Source: Castanea sativa (lineage: Eukaryota > Streptophyta > Magnoliopsida > Fagales > Fagaceae). Taken from it: DNA of 64,000 bases. The DNA lies in the NCBI RefSeq assembly GCF_040712315.1, contig NC_134013.1:12187001-12251000 (forward strand), read 5' to 3'. Made by a program: the position numbers and the translations under genes. This document shows, piece by piece, positions 33,301 through 43,489 of the stretch (positions within the stretch are counted from its first letter, which is position 1; the number at the start of each line of letters is the position of its first letter). Under the pieces are notes generated by a model that had not been told where the DNA came from, did not search any database, and saw nothing but the letters and a program-made list of their open reading frames with translations.

Positions 33301-33421
33301 CCACTGTTTGTGTTTATCATTGTAGAGTGACTTTTTCCCGTTCTTTATATCTTTGTTATGTGGATTCTTGTATAAGCTATTCGAAGAGTTTTCCATAGGA
33401 ACTAATTTTAGTGTCCATACA
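30310..33421 (+). repeat. 5' LTR of the Tat element (interrupted)
   Basis: It aligns with the 3' LTR from TGTGGGGAGTGGAAC through CTAGGAAGTTACTAGG, then resumes after a 2.3-kb insertion at AGCATGGAGGG. Without the insertion and its duplication it is about 818 bp. It has about 250 bp (roughly 32925-33180, ending TAAAAAAATAAAATAAAAAAG) that the 3' LTR lacks. It ends GTGTCCATACA. Confidence 0.88.
30407..32695 (+). mobile_element. Solo LTR nested in the 5' LTR (2.3 kb)
   Basis: The insertion begins TGTAAC and ends GTTTGGGGTGTTACA, giving TG…CA with an inverted TGTAAC/GTTACA terminus. It is flanked by GAAAG and AAAAG, a 5-bp duplication with one change. The intact 3' LTR reads straight across this site (GGGAAAGCATGGAGG), proving it is an insertion. 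No gag or pol sequence is present. The length and the termini resemble LTRs of Tekay/Del-type chromoviruses, which is an inference from memory. Confidence 0.85.
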
Positions 33422-33423
33422 AT

Positions 33424-33440
33424 TGGTGCCGTCTGTGGGA
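33424..33440 (+). other. Primer-binding-type site after the 5' LTR
   Basis: TGGTGCCGTCTGTGGGA starts two bases after the LTR end. It is one base different from the TGGCGCCGTCTGTGGGA that commonly follows the 5' LTR of plant Gypsy elements. It would pair with the 3' end of a host tRNA to prime minus-strand DNA synthesis. I do not assign the tRNA. Confidence 0.7.
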
Positions 33441-33708
33441 AGTACTCTACCAAGCAGAAGGCACAAGAGTTGGGTTATTTGAGGTCATGGCTAACCAATC
33501 ACGAAGTGGTCCCACACATCTGGAGCGGCCTAGTATATCGAAGGAATTTGTTCATGTGGATAGATGCGTGAAGTCTGAATTTCATAGGGATACTCAACAA
33601 CACCCTAGCCCACCTCCACAACGTGAGGGATCATAAACCAATATGGAGGGGTCGTCCTATGCGAATAAGGATATGGAGGTGGAGAGGTTGAAAGAGCAAG
33701 CGGCTTTG

Positions 33709-34947
33709 TGATAACGCCTTAAAATGTATACTTGTTATATATTTATGTTGGCGTTATCTCCTTATTACTATGCTTAATTAAGTCATGATTTGCATTAGCC
33801 TCTATTATTTATCTTTACATAATTTCTTGAATAAGATGTCATTCATTGTGTGTAATTTTCTACTTTTAGGAAATCATGTGAGAAAGATGAGTTTACATGA
33901 ATTTGTGAGAGAATGGAGGCCAAACTAAAATTAAGTGGAGCTAAAAGACCATGCTTAAATGTCTAAGGAGGTGCAGCTGCAGTGCTTGGATCGTCTACCA
34001 TGATTGGAAGTTTCAAATAAGGAAAGAAATCAAAGAGGCAGAATTTGAAAAGGAAAAATCTGATCTGAGCACCGATCAGTATTTTGGGTTTATCTCTCTC
34101 CTCAAAATTCAATTGACACAAGGCTAGATGGGTTGGAACCGTAACTTAATTATCTACAACTTTCCAATTTTGAGGTTTTCGAAATTCTCAATTTTTGAAG
34201 GCCCAAATTAACTCACAAGTTACCGCCGTAAACTTGGACGGAAATTAAAATAGTAAAAGTTTTATTTTCTTTGGACACTTTTATATGAGGGTTTTGAAGG
34301 GAGGCCGGGAGAACGAATTTTGGGGTAGAGAAAACTTGTATTTTTATTTTCTCTAATGGCAGCCTAAACTCTTTTCTAGGGCTACGGGTTATGTTTCTTC
34401 TATACGGTATGAATATTCAATGTGATTCTTTCTAAGATTTTATCAACAATATATTTGATTGTTCAATTAGATTTATTTTGATGTATTAGTTCTTCCATGC
34501 TTTCAATAAGTTCAATCATGTTTTTCTTATTGTTTATATGAATTTTTAATAGTTTCAAATAGAAATAAGATTTTAAGGTGAATGAGTTTTACTGAAAAAC
34601 TTTTCTAACCGTATTATTAATCGAGGTTATCATGCGTTCTTGAATTGTCTCAGTTCAACCGAATCATAAGTTTTTAATTGTATAAGAACAATCAATTATG
34701 TAATAGATATTTTCTTAGATCACAAAGAATCCCATATCGATATAGGGAAACACCCCGATGCCCTAGTATTTACATTATTGATTTAAATCGGCTTTTATTA
34801 ATATTCTTGTTAACAATCACCAAGCAAAAGTACTTTTCTTCTTCACCAAAATTGTTTTTTTAATTATATTGTCTTTGAATTTATACTGCTCCTTGTACTC
34901 CGAGAATTATATTACTACGATCTCCTGCACTTGGGAGTGAGCAAGCA
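33709..34947 (+). mobile_element. Solo LTR nested in the gag leader (1.2 kb)
   Basis: The insertion begins TGATAACGCC and ends GAGCAAGCA, flanked by a perfect 5-bp duplication CTTTG (33704-33708 and 34948-34952). Removing the insertion and one duplication restores an open frame reading KEQAALLQRNAEKDKE, a helical gag-leader sequence. No internal retroelement domain is present, so it is a solo LTR and not a complete element. Confidence 0.87.
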
Positions 34948-34952
34948 CTTTG

Positions 34953-36367
34953 TTACAAAGAAATGCTGAGAAGGATAAAGAGTTGCTACGTGGTAAAGAT
35001 AAGGAGTTGCACTGCCAGAGGAGACCGAGTTGGGCACCTAATCACTCTTGAGGAGATGAACGCCAAAAGGATGATGGAATTATAAAGAGGGATAGGAGAT
35101 CACCCCATTCTCGGGAGGAACGAGAGAAGACTTCTCCCAGAGAGGGAACAATTTCTCCACCTCCTTAAAAGATTAGGAAGGAGGAGCAAGAAGGGAATAA
35201 ATTGAAAGGCCTGGTTTCTCACTCTCAAGCCTTTTCAACTCAGGGTGTTTTGGTGAAGATGCCATGACTAAGGCTTTGCATCAAATATCTTAATCTCTAT
35301 TCTTAAAGGAAATAGAGAAAACGGATTTACTGAAGAGATTTACTAGGCCAACTTTTACAATTTATGATGGCAAGATGGATACCGTGGAGCATGTTAGTCA
35401 TTACAATCAAAGCATGGCCATCTATTCTAAGAATGAGGCCTTGGTGTGTAAGATTTTTCCTTCCAGCTTAGGCTCGATAGCTATGAGATGGTTTGATGGG
35501 TTGGAGAAAGGAGATATCTGTGGTTACGATAAGCTTATCAAAACATTTGGGGCCAGGTTTATTACGTGTAGTAGGACTCCGAAACCATTTGCTTCTTTCC
35601 TCTTGTTAGCAATAAAGGAGGGAGAAACCCTTAGAGCTTATTCGGATCGTTATTGGGAGCTGTAAAATGAGATCGAGGGAGATAATGAGGGAATTGCTGC
35701 AAGTACCTTCAAAGTGGGCCTTCCCATTGATTCTGATTTGAGGGCTTCATTGGCCTTAAAGCCAGTTACGGATTTAAACAAACTGATGGACCGGGTGGAA
35801 GAATATAAGAGATTGGAAGATGACTAATTGCAAGATAAGGCTAAAGCAAAAGCATATGTAGGTGAAAAAAAGGAGAATAAGGTAGATCATGTCCTTCAAC
35901 CTCGGAGAGATTTCTTCCCTCAGGCTCAGAAGCAAAGGACAAAGATGGTTAACTTATTGTATAAAGAGTCTGTTTATCAAATTGTGGAAAAGATAAAGAA
36001 TGAGCCATATTTTCGTTGGCCGAACAAGATGAGTGGGGATGTAACCAGACAGAATCAAAGCCTGTATTGTTCATATCATAGGGATTGCAGGCATACAATC
36101 GTAGATCGTCGAACTCGAAAGGAACACTTGCGTCAGCTTAAGAAGGCAGGGTACTTGGGGGAATTCTTATTACGGGATGGTTCCCGCCCACAAGACCAGA
36201 AAGGTGGGTTTACCTCAAGCACATCAACACTAGCTCGGGGACTTATAAGGGTAACACATATAGCCCGGAAGCAGGCGAAAATAGTTAAGGCACCATCTAG
36301 GGTGTTGGCCGTGAGCTCAACTTCTGACTTAGAATTAGAGGGGCCTATGCCTAAGAAAAGGCGTTAG
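34953..36367 (+). pseudogene. Tat-type gag polyprotein, degenerate
   Basis: The recognisable core runs from about 35340: RFTRPTFTIYDGKMDTVEHV, then LVCKIFPSSLGSIAMRWFDG, FGARFITCSRTPKPFASF and GETLRAYSDRYWEL (the Ty3-gag capsid signature). A TAA at 35663 and a TAA at 35826 break the frame. The later part has the CSYHRDCRHTIVDRRTRKEHL motif seen in Tat gag proteins in place of a simple CCHC knuckle. In an intact element this protein packages the RNA into particles. Confidence 0.85.
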
Positions 36368-36370
36368 GAG

Positions 36371-39300
36371 GCTGAGAGTATTGACTTTACAGGAGAAGAT
36401 TTGAAGGGTATTGTGCAGCCCTATAAAGACGCCTTGGTGGTGACATTGCGAATTGGGGGTTTTGACGTTAAAAGAGTCATGGTAGATCAAGAGAGCGGGG
36501 CAAAAATTATGTACCCAGATCTGTATGATGGGTTAGGACTTACTCCCAAGGATTTAATGAAGTATGATAGTCCCTTGGTGGCCTTTGACGGAAGTATTGT
36601 TGTGCCAGCTGGATAGTTGACCCTACCCGTAGAGGTGGAAGAAAGGAGAGAAATGGTCCACTTTATAGTGGTACACTCATATTCTCCCTACATAGCAATC
36701 CTCGGACAACCTTGGATCCATTCTATGGGCACGGTACTCTCTTCCTTACATCAAAAGGTGAAATTTTCAACTATGCATGGCATTATGGAACTAAGTGGAG
36801 ATCAGTCTATCGCCCAGAGGTGCTAGATAGCTATTGTATGGCATTAGCAAGAAGATGGGCCTGGAACAACAGATCCCTTGTAGCAGTTACAGTCCTTACT
36901 AGAGGATATTTGTGAGTAATTGGAGAAGATACATGTTGACCTCGGGGATAAATATTTCCAGGTGGGAGCTAAACTCCCTATGTTTGAGAAAGTAGAGTTA
37001 ATCTTGTTTTTAGTAAACAATTTAGATATATTTGCATGGAGCCCGTATGAAGCACCTAAGGTGGATCCAGACCTTATCTGTCATCGACTTAATGTGGATC
37101 CCCGGTGAGTGCCAAAGAAGCAAATGCCTCGTAGGTCCTCGGATAGACATGTAAGGGCAGTAAGGGAAGAAGTTGACAAACTTAAAGAAGCGAGGGAAAT
37201 TGAGGAGGTCTATTATCCCGAGTGGTTAGCTAACACGGTGGTAGAAAAGAAGAAGAATGGGAAGTGGAGAGTGTGTGTTGACTTTACGGATCTAAATAAG
37301 GCATGTCCCAAAGATCCTTTTCCCGTACCAAAGATAGATCAGCTTGTTGATGCAACATTTGGGCACCCTAGGATGAGCTTTCTTGATACTTTCCAGGGAT
37401 ATCATCAGATAGCGTTGGCCCTCGAGGATCAGGAGAAAACTTCTTTTACTATCCCCATTGGTAATTTTCACTATAAAATCATGCCATTTGGTTTAAAGAA
37501 TGCGGGATCTACCTATCAAAGAATGGTAACCAAGATGTTCAGACAGCAGTTCGGAAGGAATATAGAAGCATACATTGATGATATGGTAGTTAAGAGTAAG
37601 GCTGCTAAGGATCACCTGAAGGATCTCGTGGAAACATTCGAGACACTATGGAAGCACCATTTAAAGTTGAATGCATCAAGGTGTGCCTTTAGGGTTAGCT
37701 CGGAAAAGTTTATGGGTAACTTAGTGACGCATCAGGGTATAGAAGTTAATCCGGACTAGATTACAGCCCTGCAAAATTTGAAATCACCTCTGAATCCCAA
37801 GGAGGTCCAGCAGCTTATGAGCATGACCGCAGCTCTCAATCGTTTCATCTCTAGGTCTGTGGATAGATGTCGGCCTTTTTTCTAATTGTTGAAGAAGTGG
37901 AAAGGCTTTCAGTAGATGGATAAGTGCCAACAAGCGTTTGAGGAGCTGAAGTCGTACCTATCACGGGCATCCATTCTATCAAGACCAGTTCCTAGGGAAA
38001 CGTTGTATATGTAAGTGCTGTTATGTTGAAGGTGGATCAAGGAATTCAGAAACCAATCTTTTATGTCAGTAAGACTCTAGTGGAAGCAGAGACACAGTAT
38101 CTACCCTTGGAAAAAGCTGCTCTAATAGTAATTCATACTGTATGGAGGTTACCCCACTATTTTCAAGCCTATATTGTAATTGTGCTAACTAAGCACCCTT
38201 TGCAAGCATTGCTTAGAAGGTCAGATTTTACAGGAAGGATAGCTAAGTGGGGGGCTTCTTTGGGAGCCTTTGAAATACGGTATAAGCCTCGAAAACCTCT
38301 ATCAAAGGGAAGACTTCATTGCAGAATTCACACCCAAATGGCCCGAAGTCATGCGGATAGATGAGAGTAAGACAGTGGAACCTCAAGAAGACATATAGCA
38401 AGTGTACGTTAATGGGGTGTCGAATTCTTGAGGAGCAGGGGTCGGGATCATACTTATCTTTCTAGAAGGAGTTAAGGTTGAAAAATCTTTTAGACTGGGT
38501 TTCCCTGCGTCTAACAATGAGGCTGAATATGAAGCTCTCCTTGCAGGACTCAGGATGTCAAAACAAATTGGGGCAGATAGGGTATAATTGTATTGTGATT
38601 CACGGTTGGCTGATAGTCAAGTTACGTTAGAATTTGAAACTAAAGATCAAATAATGATAAGCTACTTGAAGGAGGTTGGGAAGATGAAATGTCAGTTCAG
38701 AAAATTAGAGATATCACATATCTCTAGGGGTGGCAATAGTCATGTTGATTCTTTAGCTACTCTAACTTCTACGGTGGCTGATCCACTTCCGAGGATTGTG
38801 TCTATTGAATTTCTACCTTTTTCCAATTTAACTCCCTCCAACAATTTTATGGTACTAAGCATACATCTGTCCACTAGTTGGATGGATCCTATAGTGGCAT
38901 ATCTCTGGAATGGAAGTTTGCCTGAGGATAAGAAGGAATCCGATTGAATCAAGTGCAGATCATCGTGGTATTGGGTATCCGAAGATGGGAAACTATATAA
39001 GAGATCGTATTCATGACCCTATCTGTTATGTGTACACCCCAAGGTAGTTGAAGTGCTTCTGGAGGAATTACACGAAGGAATATGTGGAAGTCAGATGGGA
39101 GGCAGGTCGTTTGCATGCCGAGCCCTTACATAGTAATATTGGTGGCCAAACATGCATAAGCAAGCAATGAAATTTTCTAAAAAATGCGATCAGTGCCAGA
39201 GGTTCACTCATAGCATCCATTAGCCTATGGGAATTCTCAATCCCATATCCAGCCCGTGGCCCTTCGCACTGTGGGGGTTGGATATAGTAGAACCTTTTCC

Positions 39301-40765
39301 TAAGGCCACAGGTAATAGGAAGTTGCTTTTGGTGGGAACAGACTATTTTACTAAGTGGGTGAAAGCCGAGACCTTTGCAAACATTCGAGATATGGATGTT
39401 AAAAGGTTTGTATGGAAAAACATTGTAACGCGGTTTGGTATGCCGAAAGTCCTCATATCAGATAATGGTTTGCAATTCGATAGTAAGGCGTTTTGGAGGT
39501 ACTGCTCAGAGTTAGGGATTACTAACAGGTAGTCAACTCCATCTTATCCCTAAGGCAATGGTCAAGCTAAGGTGACCAATAAATCTATTGTGAATAGTTT
39601 GAAAATGAGGCTTGACGATTCGAAGGGACGATGGACGGAGGAGCTCCCGAGCGTGTTGTAGGTGATGTGGGATGAAAACGCTCAGATCGTCCCTGGACGG
39701 TTATCACCTCGGCAGCCGTCCAGGAGTTATCCTCAGGACGAGGGTAACGGACAAGGCCGTCCTGAGGGTGATAGCGAAACTACATCCCTCGTCCGTGGGA
39801 TGCGCACAGCCTGCCCCGAGAGGACTCGTCCACGTAAAGATTCGTGGACGAGGATGCTACACTTGGAATTAACAGGCACACTCGACGAAGGAATTCCAGG
39901 ACGAGGGTATCATACTTAGGAGAATCTCCGAATATAATGTGACAATCCCTTATCCCACGCATAACTGTCATGTATCCGTTGTGAAATGGAAGTGTAACTC
40001 CTAAACGGTTATGGCAGTTACGTTTAAGCCTCCTTGAATCCAGGGGAGGTTCCAATTTCGATAACCGTATATGAAGGCACTATATAAAGACTGATTCAAA
40101 CAAGGCAAAGGTATGTGAATTTGACTCCAAAAAAGTTGGAACTCCAAAAATATAGAGAGAAAAACTAACTTTGCCATCGGAGGGTTTTTGGCCAGCAACC
40201 CCGGTCACCTTTGATTCGCTTTTCTTTTTCTTCAGGCCGCAGAGAGAGCAAGTGGTCCTTTCAAGTCCGAAGCATCCAGCCTACTGATCTTCTTTGCATC
40301 ATCAGTAGGCATACCAAACTACTCCATGACATTCAACTGGAGAAATGCTTTTGTCAATAACATATGATGCGGAAGCTGTGATACTTATGGAGATAGGGTT
40401 GCTGACCTCGCGGACCAAGGTATTTCAGGTCGAAAAGAATGACCAACTGCTTTGCAAGCATCTAGACTTAATAGAAGAAAATCGTGATAATACTTTGGTA
40501 AGGTTGGCAAACTATCAGCATAAACTTAGCCGATGATATAATAAGGGTGTCAAAGGTAGAGAGTTTATTCCGAGGGACTTAGTATTGAGAAAAGTTGTGG
40601 GGAATACCCGAGATCCTACTATGGAAAAGCTTGGCCCGACCTGGGAAGGACCGTACAGGGTAACATATAATACTAGAATCGGTGCGTATCGGTTGGAAGA
40701 TATGGACAAAAGGGCTGTGGCAAGGTCATGGAATGTATTTAATTTGAAAAAGTATTACTTTTGAG
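36371..40765 (+). pseudogene. Tat-type pol: protease, RT, RNase H, aRNH, integrase, degenerate
   Basis: Domains in order follow. An aspartic-protease remnant has VDQESGAKIMYPDLY (about 36482), where the usual D-x-G-S-G motif is disturbed. The RT runs 37130-37760 with WRVCVDFTDLNKACPKDPFP, the FGLKNAGSTYQRM box and catalytic YIDDMVV. RNase H is at 38020-38320 (KPIFYVSKTLVEAETQYLPLEK). A second RNase H-like domain is at 38400-38760 (YVNGVSNS, NNEAEYEALLAGLRM, LYCDSRL). The integrase zinc-finger remnant (CDQCQRF, about 39189) is followed by the core (ALWGLDIVEPFPKATG, LISDNGLQFDSKAF), and the C-terminal part lies beyond the solo LTR at 39663-40304 (KLGPTWEGPYRV, about 40627). Many stops, for example at 37757, 37883 and 39529. 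Confidence 0.92.
39663..40304 (+). mobile_element. Solo LTR nested in the integrase region (642 bp)
   Basis: The insertion starts TGATGTGGG and ends TTTGCATCATCA, flanked by a perfect 5-bp duplication GTAGG (39658-39662 and 40305-40309). Rejoining the flanks restores the conserved integrase motif with one stop (…AYQTTP…HSTGE). A TATA-like ACTATATAAAGA lies at about 40079 with a GC-poor leader after it, as expected of an LTR. It contains no coding domain. Confidence 0.88.
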
Positions 40766-40868
40766 CATTATATAAGAAATATGTGCTATTTTATATTCTA
40801 TTGTGTTCTAGTTTTGTAAACAGCATAAAACCCCATGGAGACTTAGGTGGAAATGCCAACACTATAAA

Positions 40869-41327
40869 GGGAAATAAACCCCGAGATACTAGACCCTGTC
40901 TTTGCTTTAGGTAAATTTTAAACTGAGTTTCTTGGCTTAGTATGACTTCAGGGTCACCACAGGAAATAAAATTAAAGCTTCATATAAATAAACCTCGAAG
41001 TACTAGACCCTAACTTTGCTTTGGGTAAGTTTTAAACTGAGTTTCTTGTCTTAGTATGACTCCAAGGTCACTATCAGGAAATAAAATTAAAACTTCACAT
41101 AAACAAACCTCGAAGTGCTAGACCCTGTCTTTGCTTTGGGAAGTTTTAAATTTAGTTTCTTGTCCTGGTATGATTCCAAGGTCACTATTAGGAATAAAAT
41201 TGAAACTTCACAGAAATAAACCCTAAGGTACTAGACCTTGTCTTTACTTTGGGAAAGTTTTAAGTTGTGTTTCTTGTTTTAGTGTGACTCTAGGGTCACT
41301 ATCAGGAAACGAAATTAGAACTTCGCA
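40869..41327 (+). repeat. 115-bp tandem repeat in the 3' internal region (about 4 copies plus decayed fifth)
   Basis: Copies start near 40869, 40986, 41101 and 41213. Each carries ACTAGACCCTGTCTTTGCTTT, AGTTTCTTGTCTTAGTATGACT and AAGGTCACTATCAGGAAATAAAAT variants. A degenerate fifth unit extends to about 41440. The array lies between the end of pol and the antisense ORF. Tandem arrays in this part of Tat/Ogre-type elements are known to seed satellite DNA. Confidence 0.9.
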
Positions 41328-41924
41328 AAGATAATGTCCGTGGTGTTAGGCCCTATTTCTACTTTGAGAAAGAACTAAGTCTTCTACCACAGTCTGATTT
41401 TGGAACTGTTCTGAAATGAACAAGGTTAGAACTTCAAAGGGGTTCTATCGAAAAGCAAAGTAAGACACTAAGGAAATATGAGGGATAAAATTCTGCAATT
41501 AATGATCCACACCTTGGTAAGAAACAAGTCAAGCTTGACATATCTTAAATATTTCTAAGATATAATAGTATGGTTGTTAAAGCTAGATCCCGAAGAGCAA
41601 ATGGTGCAACTTCCGCGGGGTATGTTGTGAATAAAAATTGTTAAAACACCTTCAATAGTTTAGAAAACATGAGTAGGAATCATACAGTTGATTAAATAAG
41701 CTGAGCGGAGTTGACCGTCAGGATGAGAATAGATTAGAGATCTCAACAATCTATTCAGGTCCGTGGAGTTGATTAATTGTCTTTTCAACTTGAATGTGTG
41801 CTCTTCTGAAAAAGAAGTAAATAAAGGTTAGATACCATGAATGCTAACAGTAGCTCATGAATGAAAAAATTAGAAAACAATGAGTTAGTAAAAAAAAAAA
41901 AAATGATGATGAGTCCTACAAAAT

Positions 41925-42414
41925 CTACCCACCTGCTTTACCCGCCTTAGTGGGGCAATGGATCTCGCTGGGGTACCAGTTCCCCGAGATGACCAAATAG
42001 TCTCCCTCTGTCTCTCTGTCAAAATCTGGAAGACTAGAGATGAGCCTCACTTCCCCATGTTGGATCTTAAAGTACTACCCTGAGGTCTTACTATCTTGGT
42101 AACTATACACATAGTTGATATCATGCTCGGTAAGGTTCAATCTGAGCTTTTTGTTAAGGGTGTCCACGCTACTAATGACCCTAAAGACGTTATGGGTACA
42201 TTGGTCGGGGTAGACCTTAAAATGACGAAGAAAGTTAGTAAGAAGGTCACTCATAGGAATTCTAACTCCTCATTCTACTATAGCCACGAGGGGAAGTACT
42301 ACTCTATCCTCCCTTATTGAGAGTATTGCCTCATCTTCCGGGCAATTACCTCAACATCATCAGGGAAGTTATACTTCCTCTTAAACTGAGCTAATCTCTT
42401 TGGTGTATTAACCA
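41925..42414 (-). pseudogene. Antisense ORF between pol and 3' LTR, degenerate
   Basis: Minus-strand reading from an ATG at 42414 gives MVNTPKRLAQFKRKYNFPDD…, ending at a TAA near 42313. The next frame is open from about 42269 to 41925, 115 codons with one internal TAG. Legible parts include RIPMSDLLTNFLRHFKVYPDQ, NVFRVISSVDTLNKKLRL, FKIQHGEVRLISSLPDFDRE and YLVISGNWYPSE. It resembles the antisense proteins some Tat elements (such as Grande-type) carry at this position; their function is unknown. A TATA-like TATTTAAGG on the minus strand near 42665 could be its promoter. Confidence 0.6.
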
Positions 42415-42927
42415 TTGATTTGAACTTCCTTATAGAAGGCAATGTAAGAATTAAGAAGAAAGAGATAATAAAGATTAAATCTAAAGAGTGAAGGAGTAGA
42501 CAAACTTACAAGATAATAGGAAGGTAGATAAAAGGAAGGCCGCTGGAAGTTGCCAAGAGGTCGTCAGAAAAGAAGGTAGTGAGGAGGGGAGAAGGAGAAA
42601 AAATTTGCAACGTTTAAGGAAGGAAAAAGCGTAAAAGGAGCTAGAGAGGAGGTTTGAGGTCTCCCTTAAATAGGAAAAATGGGGGAGAGGAAGGGACAAA
42701 AGAGGCCCTTTCTTTTGCTGCCATTTTTCCCGTTTTCCAAAAGGCCCATCTAATTGTCCATTCAAAGACACACGCAGAAGATCATGGGGCGAGAATCTTG
42801 AGTGTGTCCGCGGCATTTAGTGCCTGACGCCACCACTATTCATTAATGCCAGTTAATGACTGCTATGATTCCTTTGAACCACGATCCTCACGTCAGTAAT
42901 GATGACCTGGAGATCGTTGGGGGCTAT

Positions 42928-43484
42928 TGTGGGGAGTGGAACAATCTCTATTTAGGCATAGAGCCTAGAAAGTTACTAGGCCACGGGAAAGTGATTGGGC
43001 TTAGCCCTTGGGTTGAAGGGAAAGCATGGAGGGGGATAATTCGTGGAAGAGTGGAAAATTGGGTCATTCAAGAGGTTGAAGACAGAGTTGGATACCACGG
43101 TTAACCCATTCCCGAGGAAAAGGAAAGCATTAGCTTGTTTGGAGCACGGATAATCAATGTACAACATCTCGAAGACACGAGTGACCACGGAAAACTTTTG
43201 GAATGCACAAGAAGAAAGAAGATCTTTTACCTCTGCATTAAAGAGAAAGAAAGAGAGGAGAACATTATTTGTAACACCACGGGAACCAAAGAAAAAATTG
43301 TTTTCCCATGCGTATGTGGGCATTTTGTAATTGTAGAAGTAGTAGTTTAATGGTTAAAGAAATCCACTGTTTGTGTTTCCCATTGTAGAGTGCCTTTTTC
43401 CTGTTCTTTAAATTTTTGTTGTGTGGATTCTTGTATAAGCTATCCGAAGAGTTTTTCACGGGAACTAATTTCTGTGTCCCTACA
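42928..43484 (+). repeat. 3' LTR of the Tat element
   Basis: 557 bp, beginning TGTGGGGAGTGGAAC after a G-rich polypurine-like stretch (GATCGTTGGGGGCTAT) and ending GTCCCTACA. Compared with the 5' LTR it lacks about 250 bp after GCATTAAAGA. Numerous substitutions separate the two LTRs, indicating an old insertion. Confidence 0.9.
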
Positions 43485-43489
43485 GTTTG

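Larger units (their letters stand above)
30310..43484 (+). mobile_element. Tat-lineage Ty3/Gypsy LTR retrotransposon, 13.2 kb with nested insertions
   Basis: The element is bounded by a perfect 5-bp duplication GTTTG (30305-30309 and 43485-43489). Both LTRs begin TGTGGGGAGTGGAAC and end TACA. A primer-binding-type sequence follows the 5' LTR and a G-rich polypurine stretch (GGGGGC) precedes the 3' LTR. The order is gag, protease, RT, RNase H, a second RNase H-like domain (aRNH), then integrase. This order and the extra RNase H define the Tat group. Three solo LTRs are nested in it (30407-32695, 33709-34947, 39663-40304). Stops throughout gag-pol show it is an old, inactive copy. Confidence 0.93.

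Noticed and set aside
40869..41440. CRISPR-like appearance of regularly spaced repeats
   Set aside because: The units are contiguous 115-bp tandem copies with no unique spacers, inside a plant retrotransposon.
42481..42816. 111-codon minus-strand ORF upstream of the antisense pseudogene
   Set aside because: Ser/Leu/Phe-rich low-complexity translation of a purine-rich stretch. It is more likely the leader of the antisense transcript than a protein.
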